From assembly GCF_011316935.1 (NCBI RefSeq), contig NZ_WLYS01000001.1, forward strand, positions 806,001 through 870,000: a stretch of DNA of 64,000 nucleotides, in the 5' to 3' direction. The stretch is from Sphingobacterium chungjuense (lineage in GTDB: Bacteria > Bacteroidota > Bacteroidia > Sphingobacteriales > Sphingobacteriaceae). The notes under the pieces were generated by a model. That model had not been told where the DNA came from and made no database searches. It saw nothing but the letters and a program-made list of their open reading frames with translations. Position numbers and translations under genes: made by a program. Below, piece by piece: positions 56,186 through 64,000 of this stretch (positions are counted from its first letter, which is position 1; every line of letters starts with the position of its first letter).

Positions 56186-56209
56186 TGAGCTATATTAATT
56201 CTTGTTGTT

Positions 56210-57082
56210 ATGAAGACACACTTTGTCTGGTGCATCTTGCTTGTCATGCTGGTTCACTTTTCCTGTCAAGAGAAACGTGCGGAGAAACCTGAGACCATGG
56301 AATCCGCCACTTCTACAGTGACGGATTTTTGGGAAAAATTCGACTTTAAAGATTCCCTCGCTATCGTTAAACCAGAAGTAGGAGAGCAGGCTGTTGTTGA
56401 TTTTATTACGATAGCAGCTCAAAGCGATCCTAAAAAGTCTGCCGATGCCATCAAAACAATGCTAAAACGCGCGTCATTTTCGCCCAAAGTTTTGAATTTC
56501 TTTGCAGAAAGTTATGGTAAGTATTTGTACGACCCGAACTCGCCAATGTACAACGAGACGCTTTACCAAGCAGTCTTAGAGTTTTTGGTAGACGAAGAAA
56601 GTATACCCGATTACCATCGACAAAGATTTCAGGATCGATTAACTCTAATACAACGGAACAATCCAGGTAGCAAAGCCACTAACTTTGCCTTCCAAACGGT
56701 AGATGGTAAAAATGAGGATCTATTTAGCCAACAATCAAAATACATTTTATTGTTTTTTTATGAGCCAGGCTGTGGCGGTTGCGCTCACGCAATAGAAAGT
56801 TTGCAGCCTATTGCGAAGGTTCAGGAATGGATTAAGCGCGGAGATCTTCAGATACTGGCTGTTTATGCCAATGCGGAGCCCAATCTGTGGAAAGATTATC
56901 AGCAGTACATTCCTTCGCTATGGAAGAATGTTATGAATGCAGATCGTTCAATTGTTGCGAATAATCTCTATGACCTCAAAGCCTCGCCAACCTTCTATCT
57001 GTTGGATGACAAGAAGGTGGTTTTGCTTAAAGATCGTAACTTGGGGGAGAATATAGGCTACCTTGAGCGGTTTTTGCACTAA
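56210..57082 (+). CDS. Thioredoxin-like lipoprotein with DUF5106-type N-terminus
   Basis: 290 residues. Lipobox LVHFSC (Cys 19) anchors it in a membrane. The region of about residues 35-150 is helical and resembles DUF5106. A thioredoxin fold follows, with redox motif EPGCGGCAH and cis-Pro in KASPTFYLL. It is expected to act on disulfides in the periplasm. It lies between two fimbrillin-like cassettes and follows the HAD gene by 24 bases. Confidence 0.82.
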   Translation: MKTHFVWCILLVMLVHFSCQEKRAEKPETMESATSTVTDFWEKFDFKDSLAIVKPEVGEQAVVDFITIAAQSDPKKSADAIKTMLKRASFSPKVLNFFAESYGKYLYDPNSPMYNETLYQAVLEFLVDEESIPDYHRQRFQDRLTLIQRNNPGSKATNFAFQTVDGKNEDLFSQQSKYILLFFYEPGCGGCAHAIESLQPIAKVQEWIKRGDLQILAVYANAEPNLWKDYQQYIPSLWKNVMNADRSIVANNLYDLKASPTFYLLDDKKVVLLKDRNLGENIGYLERFLH

Positions 57083-57147
57083 CACATGATATCTCACGGG
57101 TTATATAGCCGTAATTTCAGTCCATAAGAGAGCTTACAAAACAAAAA

Positions 57148-57198
57148 TGTTGGCAGACTTATGTACGAAATACATAAGCCCGCCAACAGATACATTTT
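57148..57198. terminator. Bidirectional terminator
   Basis: Outer arms TGTTGGC/GCCAACA and inner arms CTTATGTA/TACATAAG enclose a 5-base loop, with a small internal mismatch. A run of six T follows on the plus strand and TTTTTG on the minus. It separates the thioredoxin-like and second fimbrillin-like genes, which converge here. Confidence 0.78.
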
Positions 57199-57228
57199 TT
57201 ATTGCTGTTAAGCTTGCTTAGATAGGGC

Positions 57229-58845
57229 TTAGTTTGCCTTCACACAGCGTATAGATACGGCTGTGTTGTCTCCAAGTTGATAGAAATTGAATGTATAAAT
57301 GTTTGGTCCAATCTGCATATACTCGTAGTTACTTCCATTTTTAAGCATGTACCAACCGGTGTTATCTAAATCGCCGCGAGTGGTGTTATTGTTGTAAATA
57401 CCATCGAAAGAAATAAAGAGGTATTTATTGTAATTTGTGCCGGGATTAGTTTGTGTACCAAAGTACATACCGCGTCTATTCCCGCCAGGATAAGTTTCTG
57501 CAATATAACGAACAGGGGCATAGATATTTGGTCCCGGATGTCCACTGACTTGAGCCTCTGAGGCAGTTTTAATGTTCTCCATTTCTGTACGATTTGGAAG
57601 TCTCCATGTATTTAATGGCATAACCAATGCACAAGGATCTCCAGAGTCGCCGTTTAAATCCGCCCGCGCTTCTTGATTATTCTGTCCCCAGGGGCGGCTG
57701 TCTAGATCATTACGTCTTGGTTTTACATAATTTTTAAACCAAAGGTCTCCCTCGCCTTTTGTGGAAAAACTATAAGTATTTGAGTTGCGATCATATGTCA
57801 AATTCCCTGGCGCATATATTTTATTCCCCAATTCAATACCTGGTTCAGCATCTGGTGTAAAGGTTTTTATTTTTAATGTTAGTACATAGCGAGTTCCCGG
57901 GGCTAGTTTTATTCCAGGGATTGAGATCGCCTTCTTCGTTACATTATTGATAGTAATCTCATCTATCGTGATAGTGCTAGTAGTAGACCCATTATTGCAG
58001 ATTATAGTCGCGTCATTGGCGGCACTAGTTGTACTGGTATTAGCAAATACGATATCTTTTCCGTTTGTTGCTTTATTATTGTAAGCCAACACGTTTCCAC
58101 TGTTTAGGCTGATCGTAGGAGATAGGTAATGATCTCCTACACGAGCCTTAACGGTGGTGATATTTCCTATAGCAGCACTGTTTATGCTGGTGGTTAATTG
58201 GCTGAATACATGCTTCATTGTTACGTCCAGCGCATTCTTGCCGGGATTTAGCTTTTGAACCTTACGGAAATGGATAAAGTCTGTATTACCATCAATATTT
58301 GTGAAGACGGCGTCAGATAATTTGCCTGCTGGAGCTGCTGGTACCTGAGATTTGCTTAATATTGAATATACAATAAAAGTGTAGGTACTTCCACTATTTA
58401 AGTTCAATCCGCCGCCGCTGTACTGCCCAACGGTGTATACGGTATCTATCACTTTGCTTTCGTTATTGTCATAAGCTAATAAGCGATATTTTACACCATT
58501 ATCCAACTTCCAACTATTAGGTCCGCTATTTGTTATTCCAGCCGCACGAGTGAGCGTATTGCCGTTTTCCGAGGAGGAGTTAGGTAAATCACGTGATAGT
58601 GATACGGAAATACCAAAATGTTGATTGAATGGAATATTTGCCACTTCTACAGGAGTATCTCCGTATGCCGTTGTATTGGTTGCCGCGCGTGTCAACGTGT
58701 TGGCATCATCCGCATCTCCGGACTCCGTGGTCTGAACTTCTAGATCTAGCAGATTAACTTCCAAGGAGGTTTGCTCCGTAAAGGACTCTTTGCTACAAGA
58801 AGACAACACTGATAGCAGGAGCAAAATATATAGTCTATTCATCAT
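57229..58845 (-). CDS. Fimbrillin-like lipoprotein
   Basis: 538 residues. Lipobox LSVLSSC (Cys about 17). Residues about 45-100 contain two near-repeats DANTLTRAAT and GNTLTRAAG, a processing-site-like TRAA pattern common in fimbrillins. VTMKHVFSQLTTSINSAA is the HxFSxL fimbrillin hallmark. GDPCALVMP...NTWRLPNRTEMENI and the terminal SIRCVKAN match the end of the protein at 53767. It is probably surface-exposed. It faces the first cassette and follows a peptide gene at 58867-59040 by 21 bases. Confidence 0.75.
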   Translation of the reverse strand: MMNRLYILLLLSVLSSCSKESFTEQTSLEVNLLDLEVQTTESGDADDANTLTRAATNTTAYGDTPVEVANIPFNQHFGISVSLSRDLPNSSSENGNTLTRAAGITNSGPNSWKLDNGVKYRLLAYDNNESKVIDTVYTVGQYSGGGLNLNSGSTYTFIVYSILSKSQVPAAPAGKLSDAVFTNIDGNTDFIHFRKVQKLNPGKNALDVTMKHVFSQLTTSINSAAIGNITTVKARVGDHYLSPTISLNSGNVLAYNNKATNGKDIVFANTSTTSAANDATIICNNGSTTSTITIDEITINNVTKKAISIPGIKLAPGTRYVLTLKIKTFTPDAEPGIELGNKIYAPGNLTYDRNSNTYSFSTKGEGDLWFKNYVKPRRNDLDSRPWGQNNQEARADLNGDSGDPCALVMPLNTWRLPNRTEMENIKTASEAQVSGHPGPNIYAPVRYIAETYPGGNRRGMYFGTQTNPGTNYNKYLFISFDGIYNNNTTRGDLDNTGWYMLKNGSNYEYMQIGPNIYTFNFYQLGDNTAVSIRCVKAN

Positions 58846-58866
58846 GGTTGTATATTCTAAATGGGA

Positions 58867-59040
58867 TTACCAATAGATCTCACGATCATCAGCAAAGTTA
58901 GATTCCCACATATGATTTACATCCTGATCTGGAGACTGAACAACGACTTGTGCCGAGCCTGCTGCAATACTATTCTCCAATTCTACAATAAAGATATCCA
59001 GTGTTGGCGCAACATAGGTGCGGCGTGCTTTTGTGTTCAT
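58867..59040 (-). CDS. Small peptide upstream of fimbrillin-like gene (IAAxS...W family)
   Basis: A 57-residue frame (ATG 59040 to TAA 58867). The basic start MNTKARRTYVAP is followed by TLDIFIVELENSIAAGSAQVVV and an acidic tail NHMWESNFADDREIYW that ends in Trp. The layout is the same as in the peptide at 53543, and the place is the same: directly before a fimbrillin-like lipoprotein. No signal peptide. A perfect TAnnTTTG element (59121-59114, minus) and an 11-base tandem repeat lie upstream. Function unknown. Confidence 0.68.
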   Translation of the reverse strand: MNTKARRTYVAPTLDIFIVELENSIAAGSAQVVVQSPDQDVNHMWESNFADDREIYW

Positions 59041-59069
59041 TTTCTTTATTTTATGTTTTTCAAAAGATC

Positions 59070-59091
59070 CCTACCTGAGGCCTACCTGAGG
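59070..59091. repeat. Tandem 11-base repeat in the leader of the second peptide gene
   Basis: CCTACCTGAGG occurs twice in tandem (59070-59080 and 59081-59091), between the candidate -7 element and the ATG of the peptide gene. The first peptide gene's leader has no match. Confidence 0.8.
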
Positions 59092-59113
59092 AGGGAATCT
59101 GTATAGACTGAGG

Positions 59114-59121
59114 CAAATCTA
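59114..59121 (-). promoter_or_regulatory. Candidate -7 promoter element of the second peptide/fimbrillin cassette
   Basis: On the minus strand TAGATTTG fits TAnnTTTG exactly. TTTG lies 24 bases upstream, a longer spacing than usual. Transcription would start about 65 bases before the peptide ATG, so the tandem repeat would be in the leader RNA. Confidence 0.35.
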
Positions 59122-59192
59122 AAACATTATTTTAGTGTTTGAACACAAATTTTCCCATGCAATTTTGATTTGTAGTTGGTTGTCTACAAACG

Positions 59193-59222
59193 AAAAAGCC
59201 CCCCAAGATTGTCTTGGAGGGC
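59193..59222 (-). terminator. Terminator after the zinc-ribbon gene
   Basis: On the minus strand an 11-pair GC-rich stem (one mismatch) with a 3-base loop is followed by five T. It lies 20 bases after the stop of the zinc-ribbon protein. Confidence 0.82.
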
Positions 59223-59242
59223 GGAAATTTTCTCATGTCGTG

Positions 59243-59980
59243 TTAGGATTCTTCTGAGGCGATTTCTTCGTCTACGAGGATGCGACCACAGTGTTCACAT
59301 ACCAAAATCTTTTTACGTTGTCTAATCTCTGATTGCATTTGAGCTGGGATCTTATTGTGGCAACCAGAACAGCTGTCGCGCTCGATCGATACAATAGCTA
59401 AGCCATTCCGGAAAGATTTCCGTAGTTTGTTCGATACTTTCAACAATCGGTCATCAATATTATTTTCAGAAGCTTCAGCTTCTTTTAAAAGCGAATCTTC
59501 CTCTTTTTGCGTTTCGGAAGTGATGTTTTCTAGCTCTTGCTTCTTCACGTCTAACTCACCTTTACTGTAGTTAAGATTTCCTTCTGTCGTCTCGTAAAGT
59601 TCGGTCTTATTGTTGATCTCGAATTCAGCTTCGCGTATACGCTTCTCACAAACTTGGATTTCTAAGCCCTGAAGCTCTATCTCCTTGGTGATTGCATCGT
59701 ACTCGCGATTATTCTTTACTTCATTTAGTTGAGTTTCGTATTTCTTGATAGCTGCTTGCGCATCTTTAATCATGTTTTTACGTGACACGATGGAATCTTC
59801 CAATTCGTCAAGTTCACTACGGATTTTCTCGTTACGAGTTTCTAATCCCGCGATCTCGTCTTCTAGATCAGCCACCTCAATAGGCAGTTCTCCCCTTACC
59901 TGGCGAATTTTGTCAACTTTGGTATGGATCGATTGCCATGCCCATAAAGCTTTTAGTTTTTGTTCTACAGTTTGTTCCAT
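59243..59980 (-). CDS. Coiled-coil protein with C4-type zinc ribbon (CdsZ/YbgI-partner-like)
   Basis: 245 residues. Residues about 20-190 form a long antiparallel coiled coil (heptads rich in Glu, Lys, Leu, Ile). The C-terminal zinc ribbon has the Cys pairs CSGCHNK and CEHCGRI. Homologs form a conserved pair with Nif3-like genes in many bacteria, as here: the start codon shares one base with the nif3 stop. A nucleic-acid or chaperone-linked role is suggested for relatives, but no function is established for this one. Confidence 0.85.
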   Translation of the reverse strand: MEQTVEQKLKALWAWQSIHTKVDKIRQVRGELPIEVADLEDEIAGLETRNEKIRSELDELEDSIVSRKNMIKDAQAAIKKYETQLNEVKNNREYDAITKEIELQGLEIQVCEKRIREAEFEINNKTELYETTEGNLNYSKGELDVKKQELENITSETQKEEDSLLKEAEASENNIDDRLLKVSNKLRKSFRNGLAIVSIERDSCSGCHNKIPAQMQSEIRQRKKILVCEHCGRILVDEEIASEES

Positions 59981-61077
59981 TAAATAAAGTACTTTATCGG
60001 ATTTGTCTCTGTTTCAGTCAACAGGACAGCAAAGTTAGCAAATTTTTTCTGAATTAATTCCAACAATAATTCTTGCGTAAATTGTTCACTTTCATAGTGT
60101 CCTACGTCGGCTATCAAGATTTTATTTTCGGCATCAAAGAATTCATGATACTTATAATCAGAAGTGATAAATACATCAGCTCCAGAGCGTATCGCATCTT
60201 GCAACAAAAATCCGCCAGCACCTCCACAGACTGCGACTCGACTGATAGGATGATCGGGTAGGGCAGTGTGCCGGATGACGGAGAGTTTTAATGTTTCTTT
60301 CAAGAACCGTAAGAAATCTTCCCCCGGCAAAGGTTCGTTCAAGTTTCCAATAGCACCCGAGCCGACCTTTTGAACCGTATTGTCGAGCTGCAAAACGTCG
60401 TAAGCTACCTCTTCGTAGGGATGAGCGGCAAACATGGCGACCAATACTTGGCGCTCGATATGTGCAGGATACACAACTTCTATTTTCGTTTCTTCTACGC
60501 GCTCTTGCTCACCACGCGATCCAATCGTCGGGTTCGCATCATCTAGCGGTCGGAAAGTGCCGTATCCAGCCGTATTAAAACTGGCTTCATCATATTCTCC
60601 AATGTGACCTGCGCCACCTTTAAAAAGAGCTTCACGTACATCTTCCACGTGAGTGCGTGGCACAAATACGGCTAGCTTTTTCAACAAATGTTTTTTCGGT
60701 GATAATATGGAAACTGACTCCAATTCAAGCTTTTCGGCAATTTTAGAGTTTACACCGCCCAATACATTATCCAAGTTGGTGTGTATGGCATATAGTGCAA
60801 TGCCACTTTTGATGGCTTTGATAACAGTTCTTTCCACATAATTTTGACCTGTAAACCGTTTCAATCCCTTGAAAATAATGGGATGATGAGAGATAATGAT
60901 ATCGCATCCTTCGGCGATAGCCTCGTCTACCACAGCTTCCGTGCAATCCAAAGAGACCAAGGCACGATGTACCTCATCGTTTGGATTCCCAACGATTAAG
61001 CCGGAGTTATCATACGACTCTTGATAGCTTAAAGGGGCAAATTGCTCTAGATAATTGGTTAATTCTTTAATCTTCAT
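59980..61077 (-). CDS. Nif3-like dinuclear metal center hexameric protein
   Basis: 365 residues from the ATG at 61077 (MKIKELTNYLEQFAPLSYQ). The frame's earlier Met lies inside the preceding gene. It has SYDNSGLIVGNP, DIIISHHPIIF (metal-binding His pair), YAIHTNLDNV, a central PII-like insert (about residues 130-230) and VAVCGGAGGFLL plus DVGHYESEQF carrying the remaining metal ligands. This is the YqfO arrangement. The catalytic activity of the family is debated (GTP cyclohydrolase-like or a structural metal site). Confidence 0.92.
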   Translation of the reverse strand: MKIKELTNYLEQFAPLSYQESYDNSGLIVGNPNDEVHRALVSLDCTEAVVDEAIAEGCDIIISHHPIIFKGLKRFTGQNYVERTVIKAIKSGIALYAIHTNLDNVLGGVNSKIAEKLELESVSILSPKKHLLKKLAVFVPRTHVEDVREALFKGGAGHIGEYDEASFNTAGYGTFRPLDDANPTIGSRGEQERVEETKIEVVYPAHIERQVLVAMFAAHPYEEVAYDVLQLDNTVQKVGSGAIGNLNEPLPGEDFLRFLKETLKLSVIRHTALPDHPISRVAVCGGAGGFLLQDAIRSGADVFITSDYKYHEFFDAENKILIADVGHYESEQFTQELLLELIQKKFANFAVLLTETETNPIKYFI

Positions 61078-61555
61078 CGGATTGTTGTTTTTGTTTCCAA
61101 GCTTCATGCTCTTCAATCAACGACTTAAACTGTACAATCTTATACCAGTATGATATGAAGTATGTAATACACAGAATGAATGCCAGCAAACGGATGAAGT
61201 CTGGAAAAAATGGAATGTTGTATATCAAAAAAGACCACGCATAGCGATTTCCGATTTGTAAAGTCGGCATATCTTCTACCGCAACTTTGCGATCAAAAAA
61301 CTCATTGTTAAAGGAGTATGCCAATCGCTTGGAGACCTCAAAGTTCCAGAAAATATTAAAGAGTGGGACTGCCAAGAACCAAGCTTGATTGGGTAAGATA
61401 ATTTGGTTTTCGGGCTTAATGAGTAATAATGTCTTGCGTACGTTGTACGCAAAGAGAATCCACACCAAAAGGATGACGATCAAGACATAGATCGTCAACT
61501 GCTGCAATTCGGCAATTAATTCTGGTGATAATTCGGACATCTGTGTTTCGTTCAT
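61067..61555 (-). CDS. Small membrane protein of unknown function
   Basis: 162 residues. Hydrophobic segments lie at about 20-40 (TIYVLIVILLVWILFAYNV), 60-75 and 110-135 (FIRLLAFILCITYFISYWY), so there are three or four membrane helices. A charged C-terminal helix ends KQKQQSDED. I do not recognise the family. It overlaps nif3 by 11 bases and may be cotranscribed with it. Confidence 0.7.
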   Translation of the reverse strand: MNETQMSELSPELIAELQQLTIYVLIVILLVWILFAYNVRKTLLLIKPENQIILPNQAWFLAVPLFNIFWNFEVSKRLAYSFNNEFFDRKVAVEDMPTLQIGNRYAWSFLIYNIPFFPDFIRLLAFILCITYFISYWYKIVQFKSLIEEHEAWKQKQQSDED

Positions 61556-61615
61556 GTAAGTGCTGAGCTCGTTTCTGGAATGCAGTCGAGATCATTTCAG
61601 CTAAAATTACGGATA

Positions 61616-62332
61616 TTATGAAGCAAAAAGCAGGAATATAGCAGGTTTTTTATAGAGGTCAATTCCTTCTAGTGTTTTCCACCGGGAGATCGGCTGCGAG
61701 ATGATCTGTTCGTCTTCGCCAGTGAGATTCCAAGCGATGCACAATCGCGTTTTCGGTTGGCAGGTGCGTAGTAATTCGCTCAACAGTTGTTCATTACGAA
61801 ATGGTGTTTCGATAAAAATCTGTGTGCTGTGCTCTCGCGCGGATACGGATTCCAAATCTTTGATTTTTCGGCTGCGCGCCCCCTTATCAATGGGTAAATA
61901 TCCTTGAAAACTAAATTGCTGCCCATTGAACCCCGATCCCATCAATGCAAGCAAGATGGAGCTGGGGCCGACTAAAGGATGAACGTGAATGCCGCGTTTA
62001 TGCGCTTCTGCAACGACCAGTGCGCCAGGATCTGCTACGCCAGGGCATCCAGCATCAGACATTAATCCTACATCTTTGCCAGACATCAACCCTTTAAATA
62101 AAGCATTATAATCCACTTTATCACGCACATGTTTGCCATAATCGTGAATAACCAATTCGCTCTGCGGAATTTTAAGCCCAGCATGTTTCAGAAATTTACG
62201 TGCTGTCTTTTCATTCTCTACGATGTACTCGTCAATAGATTGAATAACTTCTTGGTGTAATAAAGTGTATGATGCCTTTTCTGCACTTTCTGCGAGGGGC
62301 ACGGGTATAAGATAGAGTTTTCCAAACGCCAT
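61616..62332 (-). CDS. rsmI: RsmI-family SAM-dependent methyltransferase
   Basis: A 238-residue tetrapyrrole-methylase-fold protein. LYLIPVPLAE is at the start, and GKDVGLMSDAGCPGVADPGALVV is the SAM-site signature of RsmI, with VGPSSILLALMGSGF following. RsmI methylates the 2'-OH of 16S rRNA C1402. The Bacteroidota protein is shorter than E. coli RsmI (about 286) and lacks its C-terminal domain, so rRNA specificity is probable but not certain. Confidence 0.83.
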   Translation of the reverse strand: MAFGKLYLIPVPLAESAEKASYTLLHQEVIQSIDEYIVENEKTARKFLKHAGLKIPQSELVIHDYGKHVRDKVDYNALFKGLMSGKDVGLMSDAGCPGVADPGALVVAEAHKRGIHVHPLVGPSSILLALMGSGFNGQQFSFQGYLPIDKGARSRKIKDLESVSAREHSTQIFIETPFRNEQLLSELLRTCQPKTRLCIAWNLTGEDEQIISQPISRWKTLEGIDLYKKPAIFLLFAS

Positions 62333-62422
62333 ACTGCAAACTTAGTCATTTAGCTTTTAAACCTATTGATGTTATCTGCTATTGCGGTCGCGAATTGCAT
62401 AGCTATCGATTTAGATTATACG

Positions 62423-62460
62423 AAAAAAGGATCTGACCGTACGGTCAGATCCTTTTTTTT
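62423..62460. terminator. Palindromic terminator after gcvP
   Basis: A 36-base perfect palindrome (six A, GGATCTGACCGT and its complement, six T), with two more T after it, lies 20 bases after the gcvP stop. It works as a hairpin with a T-run on either strand and protects rsmI from read-through. Confidence 0.9.
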
Positions 62461-62478
62461 GTATTGGCTGAAAGTTGC

Positions 62479-64000
62479 TTACGCTTCTAGCTCAGCATAC
62501 GCTTCTATCGGAGGGCAAGAACAGATCAAGGTACGGTCACCTTGTGATTCATTCACCCGACCAACAGTAGGCCAAAATTTATTATTGCGTAAATAGGCTA
62601 ATGGATAAGCAGCTTGTTGACGGCTGTATGGACGATTCCATTCATCGTCAATCACTACCTGAGCCGTGTGCGGTGCATTTTTCAATACGTTTGTTTTAGC
62701 ATCCACTTCGCCAGATTCTACCAAAGCAATCTCAGCACGGATGGCGATTAGAGCATCGCAAAAACGGTCTAACTCTGCTTTTGATTCCGATTCTGTCGGC
62801 TCTACCATCAAGGTGCCAGCGACTGGGAATGAAACTGTTGGGGCGTGGAAACCGTAATCCATCAAACGTTTCGCAATGTCAGCGACTTCAATACCCACGT
62901 TTTTGAAATTGCGACAATCCAAGATCATCTCGTGCGCACAACGACCATTTGCGCCAGCATACAATACTGGATAATGTCCTTCCAAACGTGCTTTGATATA
63001 GTTTGCGTTTAAGATGGCGATTTTAGTGGCGTTAGTAAGACCTTCGCTGCCCATCATGGCAATATATGCGTGTGGAATCACCAAAATAGAAGTCGATCCA
63101 TAAGGTGCGGCAGATACTGCCGTGATTCCTTCTTTACCAGAAACTGGTACTACGCTGTGATTGGGCAAGAATGGCACCAAGTGCTCGGCTACGCCGATCG
63201 GTCCCATACCTGGGCCACCACCACCATGAGGAATACAGAATGTTTTGTGCAAGTTTAAGTGACAAACGTCTGCGCCAATAAACCCTGGACTGGTCAAACC
63301 AACTTGTGCATTCATATTGGCACCGTCCATATAAACTTGACCTCCATGTTCGTGAATGATGTTACAGATCTCAATGATCGGCTCTTCAAACACACCATGT
63401 GTAGATGGATAAGTCACCATCAAAGAATGTAGGTTTTCGCTGTGCTCTTCTGCTCTGGCCTTTAGATCGGCTACATCAATATTTCCACGCTCGTCGCATT
63501 TCACCACCACCACTTTCAAGCCTGCCATCGAAGCAGAAGCTGGATTGGTGCCGTGCGCAGAAGCCGGGATCAAACAAATATTGCGATGTCCTTGGCCTTT
63601 GCTCTCCAAATACGCTTGGATCACCATCAAACCAGCGTACTCACCTTGTGCACCCGAGTTTGGTTGGAAAGACATTTTGGCAAAACCAGTAATCTCGGCC
63701 AACCATTGGTTCAACTCATCTAACAATTGCATGTAACCCGAAGTTTGATCGACTGGTGCAAATGGATGCAAGCTGCCAAAGCGTGCCCACGTTACTGGAA
63801 TCATCTCCGAAGTGGCATTCAGCTTCATGGTACATGATCCTAACGGAATCATCGAATGGCACAAAGAAAGATCTTTGGCTTCCAACGATTTGATATAACG
63901 AAGCATCTCACTTTCGGAGTGGTAGCTATTGAAAACTGGGTGCGTAAGATAGTCCGACTGGCGTACTAAATCGGCAGGAATTGCTTGTTCCAACTGTTCT
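62479..64000 (-). CDS. gcvP: Glycine dehydrogenase (decarboxylating) GcvP, C-terminal part
   Basis: The frame is open to the right edge: the codons before 63993 read as part of the protein, so no start is in the window. The visible 507 residues are the C-terminal half of the about 960-residue P-protein. It shows [47 protein letters not shown], and the PLP Lys in [22 protein letters not shown]. It decarboxylates glycine in the glycine cleavage system, passing aminomethyl to the H-protein. Confidence 0.96.
   Translation of the reverse strand, partial: EQLEQAIPADLVRQSDYLTHPVFNSYHSESEMLRYIKSLEAKDLSLCHSMIPLGSCTMKLNATSEMIPVTWARFGSLHPFAPVDQTSGYMQLLDELNQWLAEITGFAKMSFQPNSGAQGEYAGLMVIQAYLESKGQGHRNICLIPASAHGTNPASASMAGLKVVVVKCDERGNIDVADLKARAEEHSENLHSLMVTYPSTHGVFEEPIIEICNIIHEHGGQVYMDGANMNAQVGLTSPGFIGADVCHLNLHKTFCIPHGGGGPGMGPIGVAEHLVPFLPNHSVVPVSGKEGITAVSAAPYGSTSILVIPHAYIAMMGSEGLTNATKIAILNANYIKARLEGHYPVLYAGANGRCAHEMILDCRNFKNVGIEVADIAKRLMDYGFHAPTVSFPVAGTLMVEPTESESKAELDRFCDALIAIRAEIALVESGEVDAKTNVLKNAPHTAQVVIDDEWNRPYSRQQAAYPLAYLRNNKFWPTVGRVNESQGDRTLICSCPPIEAYAELEA

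Noticed and set aside
1..64000. Mobile elements, CRISPR arrays, tRNA or rRNA genes
   Set aside because: No transposase or integrase frames, repeat-spacer patterns, tRNA-like or rRNA-like stretches were recognised when reading both strands by eye; a tRNA scan could still find a missed one.

Overview
The window is a chromosomal segment of a Bacteroidota bacterium, most likely family Sphingobacteriaceae (a Sphingobacterium- or Pedobacter-like organism). The reasons are a GldH lipoprotein gene, a PSP1/RicT gene with the family's Cys clusters, a Bacteroidota-style DnaA N-terminus, fimbrillin-like lipoproteins preceded by tiny 'IAA(G)S...W' peptides, several candidate TAnnTTTG -7 promoter elements, and an AT-rich genome with few Shine-Dalgarno sites. 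No rRNA, tRNA, insertion sequence, prophage or CRISPR was recognised.

Region 1 (1-25650) is core chromosome: ricT(partial)-gldH-lpxK, a small periplasmic protein, a GH3 beta-glucosidase with a LacI-type operator in its leader, dnaA, dxs, and a leucine-degradation-type cluster (enoyl-CoA hydratase, HMG-CoA lyase and acyl-CoA dehydrogenase, divergent from a methylcrotonyl-CoA carboxylase beta subunit). It continues with thiL, nadA, nadB, a gamma-carbonic anhydrase, an Ig-like lipoprotein, mnmG, an ABC-F protein, an NAD(P)-binding protein and apaG. The nadA-nadB gap holds a cluster of DnaA boxes next to AT-rich DNA and is the best oriC candidate, about 10 kb from dnaA. About 6 kb further right, between the ABC-F gene and mnmG, sit two inverted parS sites. 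Together they make this the probable origin region of the chromosome.

Region 2 (25685-52779) is a 27-kb block of 24 genes, all on the minus strand, for a surface polysaccharide. Read in transcription order it has a WecA-type initiating phosphoglycosyltransferase, an epimerase, a PglK/MsbA-like ABC transporter, an aminosugar aminotransferase, a truncated WbqC, a NeuD-type acetyltransferase, eleven glycosyltransferases (families 2, 4, 8 and 14), an acyltransferase-3, a Wzy-like membrane protein, and finally Wza and Wzc. Between the last glycosyltransferase and Wza lies a five-gene module (S24/S26 peptidase, PqqD, nucleotidyltransferase, ABC exporter, HPr-kinase-like protein). It resembles the accessory set of a RiPP pathway but has no visible precursor or cyclase. 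It is my first choice for an undescribed system.

Region 3 (52780-59242) starts with a 763-bp gene-free stretch. It then holds two facing cassettes, each a tiny peptide gene followed by a fimbrillin-like lipoprotein. Between them are a HAD phosphatase and a thioredoxin-like lipoprotein. Both tiny genes were found by reading the sequence directly.

Region 4 (59243-64000) is housekeeping again: a zinc-ribbon coiled-coil protein with Nif3, a small membrane protein, an RsmI-family methyltransferase, and the C-terminal half of gcvP, which runs off the right edge. Names come from motif recognition and memory, not from database searches.
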